Position numbers and translations under genes: made by a program. From Chthoniobacterales bacterium (lineage in GTDB: Bacteria; Verrucomicrobiota; Verrucomicrobiia; Chthoniobacterales; UBA10450), in NCBI GenBank assembly GCA_013695925.1, contig JACCZO010000211.1:1-17184 (forward strand): a stretch of DNA of 17,184 bases, written 5' to 3'. The notes below the pieces were generated by a model. It had not been told where the DNA came from, did no database searches, and was given only the letters and a program-made list of their open reading frames with translations. Within the stretch, counting starts at the first letter, position 1, and every line of letters begins with the position of its first letter. Positions 1 through 6,379 of the stretch are shown here, piece after piece.

Positions 1-566
1 TCATGCGCTCGCTCCTGCGCGGATTGCGCGACGAGAAAATTCACTTTTCGGGGCTGCTTTTTCCGGGCCTGATGATCTCCGGCCAGACCGCGCGCGTGCT
101 GGAATTCAACTGCCGTTTTGGCGATCCGGAAACGCAGGTGATCCTGCCGCGACTGAAGAGCGACCTCCTTCCGCTGCTCGAAGCGACCATCGACGGGCGG
201 CTCGACGAAGTGAAAATCGAATTCGATGATCGCGCCGCCGTGACCGTCGTCCTGGCCTCGGCCGGGTATCCAGGAAACGTCGAAGCAGGCAGGGAAATCT
301 CCGGCCTCGAGGAATGCGCGCAGATGAAGGACGTCGTCGTTTTCCACGCCGGCACGCGCCGGGAAAAAGACAAAACCTTGACCAGCGGCGGCCGGGTGCT
401 GGCTGTCACCGCGCTGGGCGAAACCGTCGCCACGGCGCGTGATCGCGCCTACGGGGCGGTTGCCAAAATCGATTTCGAAGGGTGCCAATACCGGCGCGAC
501 ATTGCTCTTGCCGCGGTTGGGGTTAAGATCGAGACGACCGATGGTGCGGCTCTTCCTCAGCGCTAG
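1..566 (+). CDS. purD: Phosphoribosylamine--glycine ligase (GARS), C-terminal part, cut by window start
   Basis: This is the C-terminal half of the ATP-grasp enzyme that joins phosphoribosylamine and glycine in step 2 of purine synthesis. The ATP-grasp signature EFNCRFGDPETQ is about 34-45 residues into the visible part. It is followed by the LPRLKSDLL segment and the typical C-terminal domain (ASAGYPG, GLEE, VVFHAGT, SGGRVLAVTALG, KIDFEG, YRRDI). Family members are about 420 residues and only about 187 are visible, so the true start lies before the window and the ATG at 3 is an internal methionine. The stop is TAG at 564-566. The next gene starts inside the last 26 bases of purD, and CCTAACGA begins one base after the stop. 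Nothing suggests damage within the visible part. Confidence 0.95.
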   Translation, partial: MRSLLRGLRDEKIHFSGLLFPGLMISGQTARVLEFNCRFGDPETQVILPRLKSDLLPLLEATIDGRLDEVKIEFDDRAAVTVVLASAGYPGNVEAGREISGLEECAQMKDVVVFHAGTRREKDKTLTSGGRVLAVTALGETVATARDRAYGAVAKIDFEGCQYRRDIALAAVGVKIETTDGAALPQR

Positions 567-1611
567 CCTAACGATTCTCTTGTGCCGCGCCCTCTGCGGC
601 CAAACGTCCCCGCCGTCGCCATCTCCTTCCTTGGAACTTGAGACGCTCACCCCGGCCGACCTCGAGCAGGCGATCCCGCTCATCCGCGATCATTACGTCA
701 ACCCCAAGGCCTTGAACGAAACGGAACTGCGGCGCGACACCCTCGCCGGAGTCCTCGAGCGCCTGGACCCGCGAGTCCAACTGCTGCCCGCCAAGACCGG
801 CCCTGCCGCCACGCCCGCACCCTTTTATCGCGAGATCCTCGATGGCCACATCGGCTATTTGCGCCCCGGCGATTTCAGCCGGCCCCAGCTCCAGGAATTG
901 GACACCACCCTGCGCGGTTTGGGCGGAAAAAAAGTCGATGCCATCATCCTCGATCTTCGGGGCAGTGTGGCCGCGAACGATTGCGCCAGCGCAGCCGAGT
1001 TCGCGAAACGTTTTGTCCCGAAGGGGAAAGCGCTCTTTTCCCTCCGCGGACCAGACGGAAAGACCGTGGCCGAATTTGTTTCCGATCAGACGCCCCTTTA
1101 CCACGGGCTCATCGTCCTGCTCGTCGACGGTGAGACGGCCGGCGCGACGGAGATTCTGGCGGCCATTCTGCGGTTTGAAAAACACGCCATTCTGATCGGG
1201 CAAACCACCGCCGGGACCGCGGTCGAGTACTCCGATCTCCCTTTGCCGAGCGGCCGGATTCTGCGCGTCGCGGTCGCCGAAGCGATCCTGCCGGATGAGC
1301 ACGCGAGGTATCCCAACGGCGTCCAGCCCGATCTCCCGGTCGCGCTCCCGGTCTCGACCAAGCAACAGATTTTCCAGGAGAGCCTGACGAAGGGAATGGC
1401 CCCGTTTGTTTTCGAGACGGACCGCCCGCATCTCAATGAAGCGGCCCTCCTCGCCGGGACGAATCCCGAGATCGAGGCGACCCAGGCCGCCCAACGGCGT
1501 TCCCAAAACGGGCCCAAGCCTCTCGCCTTGCACGACACGGTCCTCCAGCGCGGGGTCGACCTCGTGACCTCGATTGAAGTTTACGAAAAACAAACGCGCC
1601 GCGCGCCCTAA
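541..1611 (+). CDS. Secreted S41 (C-terminal processing) protease homologue, predicted catalytically dead
   Basis: The product is 356 aa. I chose ATG 541 because a signal-peptide-like N-terminus follows it (MVRLFLSASLTILLCRALCG); the frame is open further upstream, but only inside purD. A Pro/Ser stretch and a helical region lead into an S41-type core: GHIGYLRPGDF at about 102-112, AIILDLRG at about 134-141, and VDGETAGATEILAAIL at about 195-210. In active CtpA/CtpB enzymes the equivalent block is of the SASASE type, where the central serine is the nucleophile; here that position is Gly201. The catalytic lysine that follows 25 residues later in the family is Thr226 in GQTTAGTA. The PDZ domain usual between the helical region and the core is missing. 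A non-proteolytic periplasmic binding role is inferred; the substrate is unknown. Its TAA stop lies inside a CCTAACGA motif, and rnc starts 11 nt later. Confidence 0.8.
   Translation: MVRLFLSASLTILLCRALCGQTSPPSPSPSLELETLTPADLEQAIPLIRDHYVNPKALNETELRRDTLAGVLERLDPRVQLLPAKTGPAATPAPFYREILDGHIGYLRPGDFSRPQLQELDTTLRGLGGKKVDAIILDLRGSVAANDCASAAEFAKRFVPKGKALFSLRGPDGKTVAEFVSDQTPLYHGLIVLLVDGETAGATEILAAILRFEKHAILIGQTTAGTAVEYSDLPLPSGRILRVAVAEAILPDEHARYPNGVQPDLPVALPVSTKQQIFQESLTKGMAPFVFETDRPHLNEAALLAGTNPEIEATQAAQRRSQNGPKPLALHDTVLQRGVDLVTSIEVYEKQTRRAP
567..574 (+). repeat. CCTAACGA motif, copy 1
   Basis: It starts immediately after the purD stop and lies within the signal-peptide codons of the S41-like gene, read C|CTA|ACG|A (Leu10-Thr11). 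Confidence 0.75.
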
Positions 1612-1614
1612 CGA
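1607..1614 (+). repeat. CCTAACGA motif, copy 2
   Basis: The TAA inside this copy is the stop codon of the S41-like gene, and rnc begins nine bases after the motif. Confidence 0.75.
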
Positions 1615-1622
1615 CCATTCCC

Positions 1623-2327
1623 GTGCATCCTCTCGAAGAACGGATCGGTTACCAATTTCAAAACCCGCAACTCCTGGTCGAGGCTCTCACCCACCCGAGT
1701 GTGGCGCACGAAAAACAGCGCAAACAGTTCGACAATCAACGGCTCGAGTTCCTCGGCGATGCCGTCCTCCAGCTCGTCATCACGGAACACTTGTTCGCCC
1801 GTTATGGCGAGGCCGGGGAGGGTCGCCTAACGACCCGCCGTTCGCGGCTCGTCTCGCGCGAGTCGCTCAAGGTGCGGGCCACCGGGCTCGACCTTGGCCG
1901 TCACTTGTTGATGGGCCGGGGGGAAGAAGCGAGCGGCGGCCGCCGACGCGATTCGACGCTAGGCGACGCTTTCGAAGCGCTGCTCGGCGCGATCTATCTC
2001 GATAGCGACCTGGGCACAGTGCGCCGCTTTATTCTCAAGGAGATGAAGGACGACCTGGAGCGGCTCGAAGAAGAGCCACTTGAGGTCAATCCCAAGGGTC
2101 AGCTGCAGGAACTGCTGCAGGCGATCTCGCCCCGTAGTCCGTCCTACGAAGTGCTCTCGCAGGAAGGGCGCGAACATGAACGAATCTTCCGAGTGCGAGT
2201 CGTCTGGGAGGGCCTGGTGCTCGGGGAGGGCGGCGGCCGGAGTAAAAAGCTGGCCGAAAGCGCTGCTGCCCTGGCCGCCCTGAAAGGCCAGCTTTGGGTC
2301 AAAAAGATCGACCGCACCGTGCCCTGA
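1623..2327 (+). CDS. rnc: Ribonuclease III
   Basis: RNase III cleaves double-stranded RNA in rRNA maturation and mRNA turnover. The protein is 234 aa, normal for the family, and starts at GTG. The N-terminal nuclease domain holds the signature NQRLEFLGDAVL (38-49) with Glu42 and Asp46, and DAFEALLGAIYLD (115-127) with Asp115 and Glu118. These are the metal-binding residues matching E. coli Glu41/Asp45 and Asp114/Glu117. The C-terminal double-stranded-RNA-binding domain runs from NPKGQLQELLQ (about 156) to the Ala/Leu-rich final helix (about 223). The gene sits 11 nt after the S41-like gene and is probably co-transcribed with it and purD. A long hairpin after the stop separates it from convergent thiD. 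A CCTAACGA copy inside the gene forces a CTA leucine codon. Confidence 0.97.
   Translation: MHPLEERIGYQFQNPQLLVEALTHPSVAHEKQRKQFDNQRLEFLGDAVLQLVITEHLFARYGEAGEGRLTTRRSRLVSRESLKVRATGLDLGRHLLMGRGEEASGGRRRDSTLGDAFEALLGAIYLDSDLGTVRRFILKEMKDDLERLEEEPLEVNPKGQLQELLQAISPRSPSYEVLSQEGREHERIFRVRVVWEGLVLGEGGGRSKKLAESAAALAALKGQLWVKKIDRTVP
1826..1833 (+). repeat. CCTAACGA motif, copy 3
   Basis: This copy lies inside rnc, read C|CTA|ACG|A, coding Leu69-Thr70 with a CTA codon that is unusual in this GC-rich setting. Confidence 0.75.
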
Positions 2328-2339
2328 GGACGGGTTGCT

Positions 2340-2400
2340 GTAGCCGGGGGCGTTGACCCCGGCGGCGCGGCGTGGAACCGGGGTCACCGCCCCTGGCTAC
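2340..2400. repeat. Long intergenic inverted repeat between rnc and thiD
   Basis: The arms are 23 nt (2340-2362 and 2378-2400), complementary at 21 of 23 positions, around a 15-nt GC-rich loop. The left arm begins GTAGCCGGGGGC. The repeat lies between convergent rnc and thiD, and the thiD stop codon (2386-2384) falls in the right arm. There is no U-run on either side, so it could act as a bidirectional transcript-end structure or be a member of a dispersed repeat family rather than a classical terminator. Its outer end resembles the hairpin at 3270-3296 read on the minus strand, which also carries TGTAGC. Confidence 0.8.
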
Positions 2401-3259
2401 AACCAGAATTGTGATTGAGGACGTGGATTTCGCCCGACGAACTTTGCCAGGCGAAATGTTCGTGAATGGCGCGACTGACAAAAATCTTTGCGGCCGCGAT
2501 CGCTTCCTCGAGGTGGTCGCCGAGCGCGAGACGGGCGGCGATGGCCGCAGAGTAAGTGCAGCCGGTGCCGTGGGTCGAAACCCCTTTCATAAAGGGCGCG
2601 GAAAACTCGGCCATTTCCGCGCCGCCAAAAAGCAGATCGGTCGCCTCCCCGGCGCGTAGATGACCGCCCTTGACCAGAAACCGCGTCCCGAACTCGCGCG
2701 CGAGTTGCTCGCCGGCCTTCCGCATCTCCGCCAGATTGCCAACCGACCGCCCGGTCAGGGCCGCAGCTTCCGCCATGTTTGGGGTGACGAGGGTGGCGCG
2801 GGGAAAGAGCCGGGCGCGATAAGTCTCGACCGCCGCCGGCTGGAGGAGCGCGTCGCCGCTGGTCGCGATCATCACGGGATCAACGACCAGCGGAAGACGA
2901 TCGAATTCCTCAAGAACGTCGGCCACGGTCGCGACCACCTCGGGCGAATAGAGCAAGCCAGTCTTGATCGCGCCGACTGGAAAATTCGTCAGGCAAAGTT
3001 CGATCTGCTCGCGCACGTCTTGCGGGTCGACCCCCGCGATGCGCGAGACTTTGCCGGGCACTTCGGCGACGACGCAGGTGACGGCGGTGAGACCGAGAAC
3101 CCCGAGCGCGCTGAAGGTCTTGAGGTCGGCCTGGAGGCCGGCGCCGGCGCTGCAATCGGAGCCGGCGATGGTGAGGACAACGGCTGGAGCGGCGGTTTGG
3201 AAGCCCGGCCGGTGCTTCGCATCCGTTACGGGCGACCGTCGAGATTCCTCCTTCGCCAT
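2384..3259 (-). CDS. thiD: Hydroxymethylpyrimidine/phosphomethylpyrimidine kinase
   Basis: ThiD phosphorylates HMP and HMP-phosphate in the pyrimidine branch of thiamine synthesis. The 291-aa product shows the ribokinase-like fold motifs in order: TIAGSDCSAGAGLQADLKTF (30-49, substrate and ATP site), VDPVM (126-130), LVTPNMAEAAALTG (157-170), LVKGGH (195-200) and the anion-hole loop HGTGCTYSAAIAA (230-242) with the conserved Cys234. ATG 3259 gives a 26-residue leader before the core. A longer version from 3337 would overlap the ferredoxin gene and is less likely. No Shine-Dalgarno sequence is visible: a perfect hairpin sits 10 nt ahead of the ATG, separated by an A-run. The ferredoxin gene lies 41 nt upstream on the same strand. 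The stop falls inside the 2340-2400 inverted repeat. Confidence 0.93.
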   Translation of the reverse strand: MAKEESRRSPVTDAKHRPGFQTAAPAVVLTIAGSDCSAGAGLQADLKTFSALGVLGLTAVTCVVAEVPGKVSRIAGVDPQDVREQIELCLTNFPVGAIKTGLLYSPEVVATVADVLEEFDRLPLVVDPVMIATSGDALLQPAAVETYRARLFPRATLVTPNMAEAAALTGRSVGNLAEMRKAGEQLAREFGTRFLVKGGHLRAGEATDLLFGGAEMAEFSAPFMKGVSTHGTGCTYSAAIAARLALGDHLEEAIAAAKIFVSRAIHEHFAWQSSSGEIHVLNHNSGCSQGR

Positions 3260-3263
3260 GACG

Positions 3264-3296
3264 TTTTTTCGGCGGTCACAGACCGCCGCTACAGGC
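3264..3296 (-). promoter_or_regulatory. Perfect hairpin in the thiD leader (TGTAGC repeat family)
   Basis: Read on the minus strand, CGGCGGTC-tgt-GACCGCCG (3288-3270) is a perfect 8-bp stem with a 3-nt loop. It is preceded by CCTGTAG and followed by six A and then the thiD ATG. Because the A-run follows on the thiD strand, it is not a Rho-independent terminator for the ferredoxin. It occupies the position where a ribosome binding site would be expected, so it may modulate thiD translation, or it may simply be a dispersed repeat inserted there. Confidence 0.65.
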
Positions 3297-3300
3297 GAGC

Positions 3301-3534
3301 CTAGCCCCCGTCGCTTCCAATCGCCTCGACCGGGCAACCTTCCATCGCTTCTTTACAGAGGGCTTCTTCCTCGGGCGATTCCGACTGCTTGTAGACGAAG
3401 GAATGGCCTCCGTCGTCGTTGCGCTTGAAGTTGGCCGGCGCAGTTTCGCGGCAGAGATCGCAATCGATGCACTGGTCATCGACGTAGAACTTGCCGTCTA
3501 CGTTTTCGCTATATTTGTTTGCGACATCAGCCAT
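3301..3534 (-). CDS. Single-cluster 4Fe-4S ferredoxin
   Basis: This is a 77-aa, very acidic electron carrier. The cluster ligands are the CIDCDLC segment (Cys22, Cys25, Cys28) and Cys67 in EGCPVEAI. Cys60 is an extra cysteine that could serve the disulfide seen in some single-cluster ferredoxins. Only four cluster cysteines are present, so it resembles the 1x[4Fe-4S] bacterial and archaeal type rather than the 2x[4Fe-4S] clostridial type. ATG 3534 was chosen because GGAG lies 8 nt upstream and the upstream extension has no ferredoxin features. It is followed by thiD on the same strand, and its redox partner cannot be told from the context. A 140-nt gap separates it from the divergent gene at 3675. 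Confidence 0.92.
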   Translation of the reverse strand: MADVANKYSENVDGKFYVDDQCIDCDLCRETAPANFKRNDDGGHSFVYKQSESPEEEALCKEAMEGCPVEAIGSDGG

Positions 3535-3674
3535 AAAAACACTCCGGGGCGGGTTTGGGCCCGAAACGTAGGAAGATTCACTGCTGACGCAATCATTTTC
3601 CTGTTTGACGGAACGCCACCCAGCCGCCAAATCAGGGGTGCTCGAACTCCCTTCTGGCAGCGTCCTGACTTCTT
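3535..3674. promoter_or_regulatory. Divergent intergenic region between ferredoxin and membrane-protein operon
   Basis: These 140 nt must hold the promoters for the ferredoxin gene (leftward) and the 3675-5759 operon (rightward). The ferredoxin ribosome binding site (GGAG on the minus strand) is at its left edge. I see no convincing -35/-10 pair and no clear Shine-Dalgarno before the ATG at 3675. Confidence 0.45.
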
Positions 3675-3917
3675 ATGAAATCCGAAACGCGCAAGACGCT
3701 CTATTCCTTTGCCGGTGAGCTCGTCGTCTACGGCATTCTCGTCGTCGCCTATTTCTTCCTCGTCCTGCATTTCCTCGGCGACTGGCTGGCGAACCTGAAC
3801 AGGGAAAACGTCAAACTTTATGCCTTTGTCGCGATCGGGTTAATCATCGGCCAGGCCGTTGTCCTGGAGGCGGTCACCACCCTCATTTTCCGACTCATGC
3901 GCGGGCGCAGCGAATGA
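3675..3917 (+). CDS. Small two-helix membrane protein of unknown function
   Basis: This is an 80-aa protein I do not recognise. After a short polar N-terminus (MKSETRKTLYS) there are two hydrophobic segments, about residues 13-37 and 46-71, separated by the polar link NLNRENVK, and a basic C-terminus (RLMRGRSE). That implies two transmembrane helices forming a hairpin in the inner membrane. The stop codon overlaps the ATG of the TauE/SafE gene as ATGA (3914-3917), so the two are probably translationally coupled. It may be an accessory subunit or stabiliser of that transporter, which is inference from position only. Confidence 0.8.
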   Translation: MKSETRKTLYSFAGELVVYGILVVAYFFLVLHFLGDWLANLNRENVKLYAFVAIGLIIGQAVVLEAVTTLIFRLMRGRSE

Positions 3918-4852
3918 TCTTTCTCGCGATGCATTTTCCCATCTCGGGGACGGACATCAGCCCGATTTACCTGGTCGTGATCGGGTTCCTGATCGGGATC
4001 ATGGGCGGCTTCTTCGGGGTGGGCGTCAGCTTCATCGCAGGCCCGGCGCTGCGCGCGATCGGGATTCACTGGAATTTCGCCGTCGGCACCGACCTCGCCC
4101 ACATCGTCGGTAAATCGGTCGTGGCGGCCAAACGCCACCGCGCCCTGGGCAATGTCGATCTGCGCCTCGGCCTGATCATGGCTCTCGGCACCGTCGGTGG
4201 AGCGGAATGCGGCGCGCAGTTGATCGAGCTCCTGAAACGCCGCGGCAACGTCGACCTCGTGGTCAGCATTGTTTCGATCTGCATCTATTTCAGCATTTCC
4301 GCCTTCATGATCTGGGAGAGCTGGAAGACCTTCCGGCAGCAGAAAGCCAGGGGCGAGCGCAACCTCCAGAAAGGGCGGGCGGCGAAGGATGAAACCTCCT
4401 TCGAAGGTGTGACCCGGGCGGTGCAGGCCATTCCGCTCTGGCCCATGATCTCGCTCCCCACTTCCGGGGTAAAATCTATCTCGCTCTGGGTCATCATCCT
4501 GGTCTCCTTCATCGGCGGTATTTTCAGCGGATTCCTCGGCGGCGGCGCGGGCTACATCCGGATGCCGATGATGGTTTACCTGCTCGGCGTTCCGACCCAT
4601 CTCGCGGTCGGGACGGATCTGTTTGAAATTATCATCTCGGCGAGTTACGGAACTTTCAGCCATGCCATCAAAGGCAATGTCGACATTATGGTGGCGCTCG
4701 TGATGAACACGGGCGCAGCCATCGGCGCCCAGATCGGCGCCATCCTCACGCAATATTTCGCCGGCCCGAAAATCCGGCTTTTGTTCGTGCCGCTGCCGCT
4801 GATCGGCGTGGCCATCGTGGTTTACACCTTGATCACCGGGGAGAAAGTGTAG
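3914..4852 (+). CDS. TauE/SafE family membrane anion transporter
   Basis: The 312-aa polytopic membrane protein belongs to the TauE/SafE (DUF81) family, whose members export or import sulfite, sulfoacetate and related anions. The two halves repeat each other. Half one has GIMGGFFGVG (28-37), AVGTDL (56-61) and GNVD (79-82). Half two has GIFSGFLGGG (202-211), AVGTDL (231-236) and GNVD (254-257). A charged cytoplasmic loop (about 138-172) joins the halves. ATG 3914 overlaps the previous stop (ATGA), although Met6 is also possible. Downstream, with only 7 nt between, is a tandem Usp protein; TauE-like genes paired with Usp genes occur in other bacteria. The substrate cannot be decided from sequence. 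Confidence 0.9.
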   Translation: MIFLAMHFPISGTDISPIYLVVIGFLIGIMGGFFGVGVSFIAGPALRAIGIHWNFAVGTDLAHIVGKSVVAAKRHRALGNVDLRLGLIMALGTVGGAECGAQLIELLKRRGNVDLVVSIVSICIYFSISAFMIWESWKTFRQQKARGERNLQKGRAAKDETSFEGVTRAVQAIPLWPMISLPTSGVKSISLWVIILVSFIGGIFSGFLGGGAGYIRMPMMVYLLGVPTHLAVGTDLFEIIISASYGTFSHAIKGNVDIMVALVMNTGAAIGAQIGAILTQYFAGPKIRLLFVPLPLIGVAIVVYTLITGEKV

Positions 4853-4859
4853 TCGCCCC

Positions 4860-5759
4860 ATGCGCCTCCTCATTTGCAGCGATGGATCGGACCCGGCGGA
4901 TCACCCGACCCGGCTCGGCGGCCTGATCGGCAGCGCCTGTCATTCGCAGACCACCTTGCTCGGCATTGCGGAAAAAGAGGGCGAGGAAGGCCCGCTCCGG
5001 CAGGCCCTCGAAAGCGAAGCCGAGATGTTGCGGCAGATGAATGTCTCGCCCGAAATCGTCGTCCGTTCGGGCGAGCCGATCCGCCAGATCCTGGCCGAGA
5101 CGACCGCGAACGAGTACGACCTCGCGGTCATCGGCGCGCGCCGCAAGGGGAGCGGCGGAAGGTATTGGCGCCCGGAGAAAACCTACGAAGTGATCAAGGC
5201 CGTCCCGCCGCCGGTCCTGGTCGCGATCGGGGCCTGCCGCCAGGTCGGGCGCATCCTCGTTTGCACCGGCGGGAAGAAATTCATCGACGATGCGGTGCAA
5301 ATGGCGGGCGACATCGCGAAATGCGTCGGGGCTACCGTCACGCTCCTCCATGTCATGGCGGAACCGCCCGCCATCTATGCCGATCTCGTTCGGCTGGAGG
5401 AAGACGTTGAGCGCCTGCTCGCCTCCGATTCCGAGCTCGGACGCAACTTGCGCGGCCAAAAGGAGAGCCTGGAAAAAATGGGACTCAACGTTGGGCTCCG
5501 CATCCGGCACGGGCTCGCGCTCGACCAGATTTTTGCCCAGGTGCGAGAGGGCGAACACGACCTGATCGTGACCGGCACCTCGCAGGCGCGCGGCGCTCTC
5601 CGCCATTACATCATGGGCGATCTGACCCGTGGGATCTTGAATCGGGCCGATTGCCCGGTCCTGGTCGCGCGGGCCGGGAAGATCGTCGACCACGAAGACG
5701 CCGAGGGTGGGTTTTTCCATCGCCTCCTCCACGGCTTCGGCGCGAGCAAGCCGGCCTAA
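4860..5759 (+). CDS. Tandem universal stress protein (two Usp domains)
   Basis: This is a 299-aa soluble protein with two Usp alpha/beta domains, about 1-124 and 129-272, plus a short tail. Domain one begins MRLLICSDGS and ends YDLAVIGARRKG...PPPVLVAIG. Domain two begins GRILVCTGG and ends HDLIVTGTSQARG...GILNRADCPVLVAR. The ATP-binding Usp consensus G-2X-G-9X-G(S/T) is imperfect in both. In domain two the second glycine is Gln242, with GD (253-254) at the end; in domain one the usual glycines are replaced by a charged stretch. ATP binding is therefore doubtful. The gene follows the transporter by 7 nt in the same operon, suggesting a role in sensing or modulating it, which is inference. Its TAA stop is supplied by a CCTAACGA motif. 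Confidence 0.9.
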   Translation: MRLLICSDGSDPADHPTRLGGLIGSACHSQTTLLGIAEKEGEEGPLRQALESEAEMLRQMNVSPEIVVRSGEPIRQILAETTANEYDLAVIGARRKGSGGRYWRPEKTYEVIKAVPPPVLVAIGACRQVGRILVCTGGKKFIDDAVQMAGDIAKCVGATVTLLHVMAEPPAIYADLVRLEEDVERLLASDSELGRNLRGQKESLEKMGLNVGLRIRHGLALDQIFAQVREGEHDLIVTGTSQARGALRHYIMGDLTRGILNRADCPVLVARAGKIVDHEDAEGGFFHRLLHGFGASKPA

Positions 5760-5762
5760 CGA
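5755..5762 (+). repeat. CCTAACGA motif, copy 4
   Basis: The TAA in this copy is the stop codon of the tandem Usp gene, so the motif closes the 3675-5759 operon. Confidence 0.75.
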
Positions 5763-5775
5763 ATCGAACGCACCC

Positions 5776-5801
5776 CTCCTCCACCGGCTTGCATGGAGGA
5801 G
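5776..5801 (+). other. Short inverted repeat between usp and pal
   Basis: CTCCTCCA (5776-5783) and TGGAGGAG (5794-5801) form an 8-bp perfect stem around a 10-nt loop, 30 nt ahead of the pal ATG. There is no U-run, so it is not a classical terminator. It also contains the only GGAG-like sequence near pal, though that lies too far upstream to be a normal ribosome binding site. Confidence 0.4.
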
Positions 5802-5830
5802 CGCTGCCGTTATGCTGCGCCTGCTCGCAT

Positions 5831-6355
5831 ATGAATCAAAAGATTTCTCAACTTCTCGTTAGGCTCGTCCTCCTCCTCGTCCTCGTCCTCGGTCTCATCA
5901 CCCTGCCAGCCTGCGCGAAAAAGAAGGGCGGCCAGAACGCCGGGAGCACCGGCGATTATGTCACCGGCACGCCCCTGCCCGAGCGGCAGGAAGGCACCTC
6001 CTTCCTCAGCGGCAATGTCGATCGCAACCAATTTCAGCCGATCTATTTCGACTTCGACAGCCAGACGATCCGCAGCTCCGAGAACGGAAAAATCCAGCAG
6101 GTCGCAAGCTTCCTCCAACAAGGCAGCAGCCAGATCATCATCGCCGGCTTCACCGACGAGCGCGGGACGGCGGAATACAATCGCGGTCTGGGCGAACGCC
6201 GCGCCCAATCGGTGCGCGAAGCGTTGATCGCGATGGGGGCCGACGCGCAGAACATCCAGACGGTCAGCTTCGGCGCCGACATGCCGGCCGATCCTTCCTC
6301 CAACGAAGAAGCCTGGGCCAAGAATCGCCGCGCCGAGATTGGCGTCGTGAAATAG
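5831..6355 (+). CDS. pal: Pal/OmpA-family peptidoglycan-associated lipoprotein
   Basis: The 174-aa product is a Pal-like outer-membrane lipoprotein that binds peptidoglycan through an OmpA C-terminal domain. ATG 5831 gives a leader of positively charged and Leu/Val-rich residues ending in the lipobox LPAC, with Cys28 as the lipidated residue. A linker (about 29-65) precedes the OmpA domain: IYFDFDSQTIR (about 74-84), GFTDERGTAEYNRGLGERRA (about 104-123), SFGADMPADP and KNRRAEI near the C-terminus. The TDERG and NRR blocks form the diaminopimelate-binding site in the family. No Tol genes are in the window, so membership of a Tol-Pal complex is inferred from homology. An inverted CCTAACGA copy lies in the leader codons. 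It is convergent with the DUF4325 gene, whose stop lies 24 nt away. Confidence 0.9.
   Translation: MNQKISQLLVRLVLLLVLVLGLITLPACAKKKGGQNAGSTGDYVTGTPLPERQEGTSFLSGNVDRNQFQPIYFDFDSQTIRSSENGKIQQVASFLQQGSSQIIIAGFTDERGTAEYNRGLGERRAQSVREALIAMGADAQNIQTVSFGADMPADPSSNEEAWAKNRRAEIGVVK
5856..5863 (-). repeat. CCTAACGA motif, copy 5 (inverted)
   Basis: On the plus strand it reads TCGTTAGG inside the pal leader (TC|GTT|AGG, coding Val10-Arg11 with a rare AGG codon). Confidence 0.75.
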
Positions 6356-6379
6356 GCGGCAATCGCCAATTCGGGCGCC

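Noticed and set aside
439..540. Longer start for the S41-like protein inside purD
   Set aside because: It would overlap purD by over 120 bases and bury the signal peptide. ATG 541 puts the leader at the N-terminus.
568..1593. 341-aa open frame on the minus strand opposite the S41-like gene
   Set aside because: It is the antisense shadow of a gene with a signal peptide and family motifs. Its own translation is Arg/Gly/Asp-rich with no recognisable domain.
3818..4873. 351-aa minus-strand open frame opposite the TauE/SafE gene
   Set aside because: The translation is dominated by His, Asp and Arg, typical of antisense to a hydrophobic GC-rich gene.
4833..5732. 299-aa minus-strand open frame opposite the Usp gene
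   Set aside because: The plus strand encodes clear Usp domains. The minus frame has no motif.
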